From Telmatactis stephensoni (Eukaryota; Cnidaria; Anthozoa; Actiniaria; Isophelliidae): a stretch of DNA of 64,000 nt. Of the stretch, positions 54,441 through 64,000 are shown piece after piece. Each line of letters starts with the position of its first letter. Within the stretch, counting starts at the first letter, position 1. The notes under the pieces were generated by a model. It was not told the origin of the DNA, searched no databases, and worked only from the letters and a program-made list of their open reading frames with translations. Location: the NCBI GenBank assembly GCA_029948255.1, contig JALIZF010001576.1, forward strand, positions 279,501-343,500, written 5' to 3'. The position numbers were made by a program, and so were the translations under genes.

Positions 54441-57400
54441 CTAAACGGGTCTTAACACATATACATACCCATAGAAATCACAGTACCGTTTGTCTACACG
54501 GTATTTCTCTGGATGCTTCTTTATAAACGCTGACAGATGTTGCTCTTTAATCTTGGCAAAGTTGTCCGCTGGATATTCCGTAGAATAATTTGTGAGAGGC
54601 TCAATATCTTCAACGAGAATATAGTCACCGGGCATCAAAAACTGGTCAAGATAGTCCAGAACCCCAAACGTATTAACGTGAGCGTCATCAGTAACGAACC
54701 AGGGATGAGGTAACATCTGAAATAAAAGTAATGATGGAATTAATGACATGGTACAGACCAATGCGTGAACTTAATGAACCCAGCTGTCAAGTGAGCCCAG
54801 TTTACATTTGACTACCGCTACGATCGAAAAAGCAATCAGCAATCATAAATGAATTGAACCACACTCTAGTGATCGTAGCGATGGGAATGTAGCCCATAAT
54901 AGACCCTTATCATGCTGGCATGACATTATAAATAATTTAATTTATCGGAAAAAGGAATTCTTTATCAAATTTGTCTTATCGATATTTGTAAATTTGCAAA
55001 GTTTCGGGGAGATTGCTCTTAAACTGACAAAGATATGAATTTTTAAAACTTAGCATTTTTACAAAGAAATGTATTGTGGACGGGCATCGCATGCATGGCG
55101 AGTCTCGTTATCATGCTAAACACATACATTTCTTTACCAAAATTCCACAAGAATATTTAGCTTAAAAAATTCATAACTTCATCAGTTTAAGGACAATCTT
55201 TACGAAACTCTGCAATTTTACTAATATCGATGTGATGAATTTGATAGTGAATTCGTTTTTCCAATAAATCAAATACTTTATAATGTCACGATAGCGTGAT
55301 AAGGGTCTTTAATTGTTGGCACGACAAAAAATCATATGATAGTCTCAATTTCTGCGTCGGCGGTCCCTTCCCCTCCCCGACACAGCAGTTACGTGTATAC
55401 AGAGGCTACCTCAGGGCAATACCTTTAAGAACTGGGGAGTAAATGTTTCCTCAACTTTGCTACTGTCTCCCTGCAAGAATGTGATGTCGCCTCTTTTCTG
55501 TTTTGCTATTGGACTCAGCAATCCAAGATCTATATCCATGGAGTAGATGTGGGTTTTAAAGCCATAAGTCTTCATGGTATCAGCGAAATAGAGCGCAGAA
55601 CCTCCTGTATTAGCACCAAACTCTATGATGGTTTGTGGTTTAACGTCCCACAGCAGATGCTGGAGAATGACTATTGTACAGGGATCTTTTATGAGGTTGA
55701 TCCCCCTCCACATTGTTGTATATTTTCCTTAATTAAAGACAACAACAAGTTGAAAAATGACTGTAAAAACACGGGCGATGAACACTGACACCACTGACTC
55801 TACGCATGTTGCGTAATGAGCAGTACATTACTGAGTCTGTGTATGTTGCTTGTGTGAGAAAAGACAAGCATGCGCACTGCTAATAAAACTAGACGCATAG
55901 CTGCATGCACCCAGGCACTCGTTAGAAGGAAGCACTATGTACTGGAAAGAAGTACGAATTAAGTTTAAGAAACACTAGCGTAGTGAAAATATTGATTTAT
56001 TACTATTTATTACTATTTATTACAATTTAACGTAATATTTATTGAAATATATTGATTGGCATTTTGGATCATTAATATTTACCCAATTGATGTTATATGG
56101 TATATCACATGAATATAACCTTTATTGCGTTATAGAAATCTTAGGCGGTTTTTTTTATGAGTGCATGTGCACTCATTTATGGAAACCCTTTCCAGCCTCC
56201 TTATTTTGAGAGGCCAAAGTGACTAGATGTGTCGGCAAAAGCTCACAAAAACATAACAAGATCTCACAAGTTCGATCAAAATTTGAATGAGAAGCTACGT
56301 CAAAAATACAGAAAAATACAGTAAATCTACCTTGAGTTCAAAGGATTCCTCCATTCCAGTTATAAACATACTTAAACATACATACTAAATTCTTCCACAT
56401 GACAAGCAAGCGCTTGCAAAGACAAATATTGGATCGATATCATTAGCTTGTCATGTGGAAGAATTTAGTTCATTGGTTAAATATTCAAGTATGTTTTTAT
56501 AAGTGGAATGGAGGAATCCAGTTAATTTGATAGGAAAACCATCGAAAATTGAAGACAAAAAAATCTTCAAAAGCTTGTGCCGTTTTATTTTTCTCTCGAT
56601 GTTGTCTTTCCATTCTTCTATAAACCTCTAGTTTAAAAAATAGTTTTCTTTTAGTTTTGAACAAATGACAACAAATGATAACACGGCTCACAACATCCGA
56701 GTCTTCAGTTTCAAAACTACTCGGTGATTTGATATAGTTACGTCTTTTTCGTCGCTTTGAGTGATCGAGTCCAAGTACAAACCTTTGTAATACTATTACC
56801 ACGAGGTTTAAGTGAATTGTCAGGTATATGTTAGAGTTGAAACTCGCTAGTGAAAGAACTTAAGGCAGTTGTTGTCGCCTTTGATTTCACGCATGCGCTT
56901 TAGAAGAATGTCGATTTGTGACTGAAGGAAAACGAAGCCGAAATGTCAACCCAGCTTAAAAATAACAAAAAATTCTAATCGATTAAAAGCAAGTGCAAGT
57001 GCCTGTGGGGAGGAATCTAGCCCCGGGGTCAAAACGCTAGGGATGATCGTCGGAAACCTCCAAAACGTACCCTAAAAAATACCCAAATGCCAAAATTTTC
57101 GACCCTAAACAATACGTAACAACTCAAAAATACCCTTAAAAATACCAAAAAATCAAACAAAAAACTAACAAAGAAGTAAGTAAGTAAAAAAATCGTCTCG
57201 TTTATTTTGTACCCCTAAAAAATACCATCTTTTCTGAAAAACCTTGGATTTTCTCTGACGACGCCTAAAAAATACCAATAACAACTTAGCTTCAAAAGGC
57301 CGCTGCAACAGTAGTTGATCGTCAATTCTAATTCTATCGTGTTTCTATTAGCTCATGCAGAACACAGTTTTGAAACAAGAACGCAAATAAAAACAAAATC

Positions 57401-57579
57401 TAACCTCTAAAGATTTCTTTCCTCGTCTGAAGGGAGAAGGCAGTCTCAAATTTTCTGTCTTCATATCTTTCAAGTTCATGTTCTTTAAGGTTATATTCTT
57501 GGTACTTTTGATTGAATGCAACGAAGTCTGTCTCGTCAATAGGGTTTTCCAAATGGACTTCTTGATCATTTGAGCCCAT
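54441..57579 (-). CDS. CmcI-like (cephalosporin hydroxylase/methyltransferase family) protein, tandem copy 3
   Basis: Exons 57579-57405 (MGSNDQEVHLENPIDETD), 55727-55423 and 54716-54441, with the same 175/305/276 bp sizes and phases as the other copies. The most compact of the three genes (3.1 kb) and apparently intact. Exon 2 has EFGANTGGSA, SMDID and a GDSSKVEETFTPQF tail; exon 3 has WFVTDDAHV and then a divergent block (NYSTEYPADNFAKIKEQ against GCTAHYTSDNFANIKEQ in copy 1). Exon 1 is nearly identical to copy 1. A possible AATAAA on the minus strand lies at 54,142-54,151. Probably soluble and cytosolic: no signal peptide or membrane segment is seen. Substrate unknown. Confidence 0.86.
54901..55308. 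mobile_element. Foldback MITE, arms of about 170 bp, in intron 2 of CmcI copy 3
   Basis: AGACCCTTATCATGCTGGCA through TACAAAGAAATGTA on the left is mirrored by TACATTTCTTTACCAAAAT through GCGTGATAAGGGTCT on the right. Related half-copies are at 27,690-27,790 and 58,010-58,110. Confidence 0.75.
56343..56518. repeat. Palindrome, arms of about 75 bp
   Basis: GGATTCCTCCATTCCAGTTA and CTAAATTCTTCCACATGACA on the left are mirrored by TGTCATGTGGAAGAATTTAG and AGTGGAATGGAGGAATCC on the right. It lies in intron 1 of CmcI copy 3. Confidence 0.7.
57015..57290. repeat. CCTAAAAAATACC-type repeats, intron 1 of CmcI copy 3
   Basis: Repeated CCTAAAAAATACC and AAAATACC strings over about 270 bp, absent from the equivalent point in copies 1 and 2. 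Probably a small degenerate element; no clear ends were found. Confidence 0.4.
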
Positions 57580-57791
57580 CGCTAATAATATCTGTGAGAT
57601 ATACTTTCAAGATTATCCTTTTTGTATATCAAACCGCCGTACCTGAGACTGGATTTATCGGTGGATAGATGAACTTAAAATTCTGAGCAAATATCTTGGG
57701 TTTCTTCTGCTCGTACCTGACACGTAGCCTGCCGAGGTCAGAAGCCGCGCGCCAGTGATCAGTCTCAAAAGTGTATAGAAAGGTTAGGCCC

Positions 57792-57986
57792 GGCCTGCTT
57801 CACACTAACGACGTCATAGCGGCGAGATCACGCAAATGCCAAACACAACTTATATCAATGTTTTATGTCACCAGTGTAAACATCACAAAATCACAACATA
57901 ACAGGAACATAAAAACATGGACATAACGACTTAATGTCGTTATGTCAACGTTCTTATGTCGTTATGTCGCTAGTGTGACCCAGGCC
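57792..57986. mobile_element. GGCCTG-family MITE, copy upstream of CmcI copy 3
   Basis: Orthologous to 26,714-26,905, with the same ends and the inner ATAACGACTTAATGTCGTTAT palindrome. Confidence 0.75.
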
Positions 57987-58117
57987 TTAGTCATTAGACA
58001 CTTATCGTGGTAGCGTGACATTATTATAATATTTGATTTATCGGAAAAACGAATTTAGTACCACATTGATCACATCGATATTAGTATAATTGCAGAGTTT
58101 CGCAAAGATTGCCCTTA

Positions 58118-58304
58118 CCACCGTGTGCATAATTATGCGTCCAGCCATGCAGACTAAATGGTCTCGATTGGGATTTGGTCCATACTTACCGGGAAAGCAG
58201 CAAAGTGTACAAACATTGTATAGAAAACTCCGCCTCTGTCTGGATTTTTGGTAGCCTATTGACCAACATTAGTCTGGCGGGACGCGTAGTTTTGCACATG
58301 GTGG
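58118..58304. mobile_element. MITE with CCACCGTGTGCAT ends and TA target site
   Basis: Starts CCACCGTGTGCATAATT and ends GCACATGGTGG, with TA on both sides (58116-58117 and 58305-58306). Copy 1 (near 27,750) has the empty site. Confidence 0.7.
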
Positions 58305-58342
58305 TAAACTAACGAAGTCTGATCGATGAATTTTTTAAGCTA

Positions 58343-58706
58343 ACACAGGTGTAAGTAGGGGAGTAATATGAGGTATCTTGGGCTGCCTGTGGCAACGATC
58401 TCAACGGCTTCTATATGTGTTCTTTGTAAAAAGAGAAGAGAAGGGTTCTCTCACTAACAGCGGGGTCAAAACTTGGCTCTCCCAACTGAACCCACTAAAG
58501 CGGGCTCAAAATGGAAAATAACCACGCTAGAGGTGTTCAATAACTATTAAACTTTACTTATTAGCCATTTTTGAAATTTCAACATCAAATATCTTCAATA
58601 CAGAGGAGAAAATATAAACACATACAGAAGACCGTTGAGATCGTTGCCACAGGCAGCCCAACAACACAACAACAACACCTCATACTACTCCCCTACTTAC
58701 ACAGAG
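58343..58706. mobile_element. Foldback element, arms of about 95 bp
   Basis: GTAAGTAGGGGAGTAATATG and GGCTGCCTGTGGCAACGATC on the left are mirrored by GATCGTTGCCACAGGCAGCC and ACTACTCCCCTACTTAC on the right. A related single-arm sequence is at 27,850-28,090. Confidence 0.7.
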
Positions 58707-59250
58707 CATTGGAAGCCTGTGCCAACAGCTTCGGTTTCATTTCGTGACTAACATAGTTCAAACAAACAAATAAAGCCAGTTTATGACTCAGTAATTCTTT
58801 AGTGAGGTCGATATCTTTAAGATTTTAAAAGCACGAACTTGTACTCAACTCTCAACTCTCACCACTCGTTACCGAAAAATTTCAATCTACATTGGACATC
58901 TTCCTCTTTCCAAGTAGTTTTAAATATCTGTGAAACAAATAGATTTCGTCACTGTTACATGCAGTTTAGCTTCATAAAGTTTACTAAGGGATTTCCCGTT
59001 CGCGCACGTCATGACCAGACAGTAGCACATGCAGCAATCCCATTCAGTACCAAAAACGTACCAATTACTCTCTCCAACCGCCCTCAATAACCCAATAATT
59101 TCGGTTTTTTTTACAAATCGTATACTGTAAGCCGATATTCCTGATTGCTTTATATAATTGTTGTAAATATAATACTGGTTTGCCTGAAATTCTATCATAT
59201 CAATGTCACCCCTGAATTTGTTCGCCCCACCTACTACTGTAAGGTCGTGC
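58707..59250. other. Intergenic sequence, no recognised feature
   Basis: AT-rich, beyond the right end of the CmcI tandem units. No exon, RNA gene or clear repeat was identified. Confidence 0.4.
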
Positions 59251-59515
59251 AAAGTCCCAGACACACGGTGCAACTTTTCCCGAAACATTTGCTGAAACAC
59301 CGCGCGCAACACGGTTGCACTGTATGTCCACCACTGAAACATCTCGTGCAACGTTGCGCGCAACAGTTCTGGACAGCTGCAGAAGTAGAACTCGATCCTA
59401 CTTCTGCGGCTGTTGCGCGCAACGTTTCGCGAAATATTGGAATGGGTGGACACACGCTGCAACGTAGTGTTGCTCGCGATGTTTCAGTAAATGTTGCACC
59501 GTGTGTCCGGGCCTT
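59251..59515. mobile_element. GC-richer MITE with CAGACACACGGTGCAAC ends
   Basis: Left TCCCAGACACACGGTGCAAC, right GTTGCACCGTGTGTCCGGGC. The interior is an imperfect palindrome with GTTGCGCGCAAC units and a central AGTAGAACTCGATCCTACTT. The cysteine-rich open frames it yields are palindrome artefacts. Confidence 0.8.
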
Positions 59516-59721
59516 AATGCACTGTGCTTGATAGCACGTGCACTGCGATACTGCGTAATCTTTAACGCGTCACTGCACGTCAATTTGTGCTGTGTCCCGG
59601 CAGACATGTGCCATTTTTATGAGGCCAATTATTGGACCGCACCTAAGTGAATTTATCTCGGCACGAGTACACGCACCATTGTGCGTTTAAGAACAAATAT
59701 CGATTTGATCGATGCTCAATC

Positions 59722-60419
59722 GATGCCTCAAGTATATTAAGGCTTGGGTTTTGATCGATTTGTATGAATTTTAGGTTTTACGAATCTTACGACTTATCCA
59801 ATGTGGAAATCTCCATATTTTGGTAATTTTCATTTAGTATCCATCGACTGAATTTTTTTCCATGAGTGTTGACTTTTGTTGGAGTGTCACGTGACTTGCT
59901 GGACCATGTTTTTAACTGAAAATTTTCAATTAGAAATGGGGTACACAACAAACATTTCAATATTTATGAATTGCATGTTTTCTTGTTTCTTTCGGAGAGG
60001 GCTTTCCATATCAGCCTTTTCCATTTGGAAAAATAGCTCACATAAAGAGTTATTTAAGAAAATAGGTCACGTGACCTAATTTGCATATATATTTTTCTGA
60101 AATAACTCCTTTCTCAACATAGATAGACCACATGCAAAGGCTAATTCATATATGTGCTCTAAGTACCTTTAGAACAATGTGAATTTCAGCTTCATTTAAT
60201 GAGGCTCTGTACTCCCCATTTTCAAAAAACCGTTTTTGCTGCCTTAAAGTCACGTGACCAAGAAAATGCAAAATATTTGGTCTCAATCTGTCACATTTTT
60301 TTGATCTACAGCTCCCATAAAAATATTGATGCGATATCTCTAAAAGCAAGAGAATTATTTAAGAAACAAAATTCTGGCTAATTGGCAGACAACCCAAGCC
60401 TTAATATACTTGAGGCATC
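59722..60419. mobile_element. 0.7-kb TIR element with perfect 28-bp ends
   Basis: GATGCCTCAAGTATATTAAG and GGCTTGGGTT at the left are perfectly mirrored by AACCCAAGCC and CTTAATATACTTGAGGCATC at the right. The interior contains several GTCACGTGAC motifs (near 59,886, 60,067 and 60,250). No coding capacity. Confidence 0.8.
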
Positions 60420-60485
60420 GTGATTTGAATAGTACGGAAAGAGCGAAAAGCGATAGATGCTGCGCATGCGCACCCAAGAGCCCAC

Positions 60486-61790
60486 CCCTTGTGAAAAAAT
60501 ATCCGGAATTCCGCCGGAATACCGCCGGAATACCGGAGGAATTTTGCCGGAATTCCGCCGGAATACCGCCGGAATACAGCCGGAATACCGCCGGAATACA
60601 GCCGGAATTCCGCTGGATTCCGCCGGTATAACGCTGTCACAGGGATTTGTGTTCCCCCGAGTTTTGTGTTCCCCCGAACACTGGGCACTAGTGTTTTGTG
60701 TTTCCCCTACGGCCTTCCCACCCCTCCCTGCAATGCATCTTCACAAAGCATGTTCCCCCAACTTTTAGTCACAACATCGACTAGTTAGTTTTGGCAAACA
60801 TTGAAGTTGAAAAGAGGTACGAATGGATCTTGCAATTGATAGAAAGAAAATAATCGCAAGAATAAGAGGTACGTTTTCACAATGTTTTTAAGAAGTTTCT
60901 TTAACTGCATTTTCTTCACACACAAAAAAAAAATCTCCCAGACAAAAATGCTTCAATAATAGCTTTCGCGGGAAAATTGGTTTGTCGATTTGCTTCCGAT
61001 CGGCTATACTTTGGTGAACAAATTCACAACTTATAAAACAACCTGAAGAGTTGGTAAGGTAAACGTCATGACTGTCTTATTCTGAATATGAAAATATTAT
61101 TAATTATCTAAATAGAAGGGTGAATATACTCCTGATTTTCACAAAAAAATACACACATGTAAAGTATGTACGTCCTGAGTTCTTGCTTGAAACGTGCGAA
61201 GATGGCGAAGAAAACGGCTCAGATTTATCATTGAATCGTTGAGTCAAAGCTTTTCATTTTCATAATGTTCGAACTTGCGGTAGCCTTGGATTGAAAAAAA
61301 AGACTTCAAAATAAAACGAATTCCCGTGAGTTTAAAAGATTAAAATGCTTTTAATAAGCGTACCGGCTTCTTTTTACTCCACCAAAAGCAAGAAATAAAC
61401 CAACAGTCGAGGATTTACGTCCAATACATTTGAAATAGTTCTTGTAAAAAGTCCTTTGAAAATCCATTAAGAAACATCTTAAAAAAACATTGTAAAAACG
61501 TACTTTTTTTTCAACTTCAACATTTTCCAAAACTAGTCGATGTTTTGACTAAAAGTTGGGGGGAGAATGCTTTCTGAAGATACATTGGAGGGAGGGGTGG
61601 GAAGGCAGAAGGGGAAACACAAAACACTAGTGCCGAGTGTTCGGGGGAACACAAAACTCGGGGGAACACAAATCTCTGTGACACCGGGTCTGGAATGCCG
61701 GGAGTTGTCCGGAGCGGACCCGGAATTCCGGCGGAATTCCGAATCCGGACCGGAATGCCGGCGGAATTCCGGAAATATTTTTACAAGGGA
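60486..61790. mobile_element. 1.3-kb foldback element with GGAATTCCGGC minisatellites in both arms
   Basis: Ends CTTGTGAAAAAATATCCGG and CCGGAAATATTTTTACAAG. Each arm has GGAATNCCGCC units (60,508-60,630; fewer at 61,695-61,770), then mirrored TTTGTGTTCCCCCGAGTTTT and ACTAGTGTTTTGTGTTTCCC blocks, then ACTTTTAGTCA and CATCGACTAGT. Arms of about 300 bp enclose about 700 bp with a further inverted pair (TACGTTTTCACAATGTTTTT). Confidence 0.75.
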
Positions 61791-61981
61791 CGTTACCTCC
61801 GGCCTGTCTTCAATCACGTCGAGCATGCGTAGTGACATAGTTTACGGATTTTGTGAGTGAGTGACATATTTGCATATTTCGACCCTTCACAATAAGACAC
61901 GTATTTGCAATCCACGAGTTAAAAAGGACAGAATATTCTTTTAGGAAGTCAAATATTTCCTATTCCTTAATTATATTTGTA

Positions 61982-62206
61982 AAGGCGGTGTTCCACGAGA
62001 TGGGTTTTAACGACGATTTTCCGCGCAACGTTGCAGTAACTTGCAATGTTTTGCATTGCGAGTTTCTGACTTGGATTCAAAAACTCGCAACGCGTTGCCG
62101 AAGCGAAATCGCTCCAAGTGTCATGTTACAGGAGAAAGATTTTTAACGCAACGCCGTTGCGCTGAATTAAATCGTCGTTAAAAATCGTCTCGTGTAACAC
62201 CACCTT
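61982..62206. mobile_element. MITE with AAGGCGGTGTTCCACGAGA ends
   Basis: AAGGCGGTGTTCCACGAGAT and TTTTAACGACGATTT on the left are mirrored by AAATCGTCGTTAAAAATCGT and CTCGTGTAACACCACCTT on the right; the inner part has CGCAACG units. Confidence 0.75.
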
Positions 62207-62617
62207 AAAAATTAAATATTCTTTGAACATTTTTTCACCGGTATTCTTTACTCAATATTCTGTCACGCAATTTTTAGGTCTATTATGATGTGACCTTGTT
62301 AGCTTGGTAACCACGGAAACAGCGATTGTAAAACAAGCATTCGTGAATTCAGCTGACGTGTTAACATTGGTGCAACATCATCATTTCACATTTGCTTGCC
62401 TTTCCTTTATTTTGAACTACTATTTCTAAAGCATGTAATCAACAGTAGGAAACCAGAGAAGAAACTGGAAGAAATTGATAGTCCATTCTTTGCTTCATTC
62501 AAAACCAAACAGAGAAATTAAGCCTGGCCTCGGCTAGCAACGTCAATGTTGTGTCACGCTTGAACCTGATGATATGATGACGTAAACGAACTTAAAATAG
62601 AACACATCAAAAATATC
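62207..62617. other. Upstream region of the VWA5A-like gene
   Basis: About 400 bp between the last MITE and the TATA-like box. It probably holds the proximal promoter. No specific factor site is claimed. Confidence 0.4.
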
Positions 62618-62625
62618 TATATAAA
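62618..62625 (+). promoter_or_regulatory. TATA-box-like element of the VWA5A-like gene
   Basis: TATATAAA lies 79 bp before the ATG at 62704. A start site about 30 bp downstream would give a short 5' UTR of some 50 bp. The call rests on position and sequence only. Confidence 0.5.
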
Positions 62626-62703
62626 CAGTGCGGCAACAAGGAAATTACAAAACTCGATTGTAGCTAAAGGTTCCTGGCTCAGTTTTTTAAATACAGAAGC
62701 AAG

Positions 62704-63917
62704 ATGAGATACGGATTTCTCGACAAGAATGGTGGTTCTACTGTTCCTCTCGAAAAGATACGAATTCGTGGCAAAATCAAGGGCTTCACAGCCGAAGTTG
62801 TAGCAACTATGGATTACAAAAACAATGGAGACAACCCAATAGAAGCCATTTATGTGTTCCCTCTCGACGAGGAAGCGGCCGTTTGCGGCTTTCAAGCCAC
62901 CATAGATGGACGGACCATCGTAGCCGAGATCCAAGAAAAGCAGGAAGCTCGAGATACCTACGACGATGCCATCAGTAGTGGTCAGAGCGCTTTTCTACTG
63001 GAAGAAAGCGACGAGAGCTCAGATATTTTTCAAATCAATGTCGGGAATCTGCCTCCAAAACAGTCAGCTACTGTGGAGTTGACCTTTGTGACAACACTGA
63101 CCGTAGAAAAGGAGGGAAGAGTAGATTTTGTGCTGCCAACAGTGCTGAACCCGAGGTATTCTCCTAGCGACTCCTCCGCCAGTGTCAGCGCTACGATGCC
63201 AAGCATTGCCTCTGTGAGCACCAAGTATTCTTTTGACTTTGAGCTGGATGTGCAGTGTGCCTCGCCAATCCAAGAGATCACATCTCCTTGCCATCGACTA
63301 AAAGTTGACATCAACCCAGAGGACAATCGTCAAGCAACAGTTCGACTTGGTGAAGACTACAAGTTCGATGCTGACGTCCAAGTGCACGTTCTGTGCAGCA
63401 AACCTTTTGAGCCTTGTGCTCTGTTCGAGAATGGCGTAACCAAATCCAAAGACGGCAAAAGGGACGAGTTTCTGACCAAACCAATTGTCATGCTGAACTT
63501 TTTCCCTTCGTTCAACAGCTGTGAAGGTCTCGAGCGAGGTGAATTCATATTTGTGGTTGACCGAAGTGGAAGCATGAGTGGGTCAAGTATCAAAAGTGCA
63601 AAGCAAACTCTGCTTCTGTTTTTGAAAAGTTTACCAGAGAACTGTTCCTTTAACGTGATTGGTTTTGGAAGTTCGTTTGAAAAGTTATTTCCAAAAAGTG
63701 AGAGCTACAATGATAAAAGTCTTAAACGCGCTTGTTCTCATGCTAAGTCCCTGGAAGCTGATCTAGGAGGCACTGAAATCCTGGAACCTTTACGAGAAAT
63801 ATTCTCTCAACCTCTGATCAAAGGTTATCCAAGGCAGATTTTCCTGTTGACAGATGGAGGGGTTGGTAACACTCAACAGGTTATTGAACTTGTCAGAACA
63901 AATGCCTCCAAGGCCAG
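62704..63917 (+). CDS. VIT and von Willebrand factor A domain protein, VWA5A-like (first coding exon, partial)
   Basis: A single long exon from ATG 62704 (context AAGATGAG) to a donor at 63918 (CCAG/GTAAGC, phase 2); the gene continues off the right edge. About 404 residues are visible. Residues about 1-130 are a VIT domain (GFTAEVVATMDYKNNGDNPI, IYVFPLDEEAAVCGFQATID, KQEARDTYDDAI). Residues from about 280 are a VWA domain with an intact MIDAS: DRSGSMSG (DxSxS), the Thr in LGGTEIL and the Asp in LLTDGGVG. This VIT-VWA pair is that of VWA5A (LOH11CR2A/BCSC-1) and inter-alpha-trypsin inhibitor heavy chains. Absence of a signal peptide favours VWA5A, an intracellular protein of poorly known role. 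Confidence 0.87.
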
Positions 63918-64000
63918 GTAAGCTCAATGTTTAATCATTCTCTGTGACATTAATGTAATTATATATTAATAATTATGTCGAACTTGTAATAAATTGTGCT
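63918..64000 (+). other. Start of the first intron of the VWA5A-like gene
   Basis: The GTAAGC donor is followed by AT-rich sequence to the window edge. Confidence 0.7.

Noticed and set aside
11438..57579. Bacterial contamination as the source of the CmcI-like genes
   Set aside because: The genes have in-phase GT-AG introns, are interleaved with eukaryotic transposons and lie between DDX10 and a VWA5A-like gene.
58920..59531. Long overlapping frames on both strands near 59.2-59.5 kb
   Set aside because: They cross a palindromic MITE and have no homology-like motifs.
62617..63593. Minus-strand frames opposite the VWA5A-like exon
   Set aside because: The plus strand carries clear VIT and VWA motifs, a consensus donor and a TATA-like box.

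Overview
This is a eukaryotic nuclear window. Its genes are split by GT-AG introns, and the sequence is AT-rich and packed with transposable elements (TEs). The mix of element families (BEL/Pao, many TIR and foldback elements, a tRNA-derived SINE) and frequent ACATGTA-type strings suggest an invertebrate, most likely an anthozoan cnidarian such as a coral. That assignment is inference.

Layout. (1) 1-9,934, minus strand: the first 13 coding exons of the DEAD-box RNA helicase gene DDX10, running off the left edge, with several MITEs in its introns. (2) About 10,590-58,000: three tandem copies, all on the minus strand, of a three-exon gene for a CmcI-like (cephalosporin hydroxylase/methyltransferase family, PF04989) protein. 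The exons are 175, 305 and 276 bp with conserved phases: copy 1 at 11,438-26,552, copy 2 at 35,154-41,110, copy 3 at 54,441-57,579. Copies 2 and 3 have a shared degenerate gene-like segment on their left (28.4-29.8 kb and 52.5-53.6 kb), so the repeating unit is larger than the gene. (3) 58-62.6 kb: a run of MITEs and foldback elements. (4) 62,704 to the right edge: the first exon of a VIT + VWA domain gene (VWA5A-like), plus strand, cut by the window end.

The three paralogous units act as empty sites for each other, so many insertions can be mapped almost to the base. In copy 1, intron 2 carries a TIR element holding an 8.4-kb BEL/Pao retrotransposon with apparently identical LTRs, and intron 1 carries a 2.9-kb satellite-bearing TIR element. 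Between copies 1 and 2 lies a truncated LINE split by a 3-kb foldback element with 1.2-kb arms. In copy 2, intron 1 carries a foldback element plus an inverted copy of its own flank. Upstream of copy 2 is a 7.9-kb TIR element with two convergent unrecognised genes (one ending in C2H2 and SAP motifs), itself split by a 3.4-kb element with 10-bp target repeats. Next comes a 2.0-kb insertion without target duplication.

The host genes are DDX10 (ribosome biogenesis), three CmcI-like genes of unknown substrate, and the VWA5A-like gene. Nothing in the sequence links them functionally. The best candidates for something undescribed are the two-gene TIR element at 41.5-49.4 kb, the exon-mosaic CmcI cluster and the rearranged palindrome at 38.6-40.9 kb.
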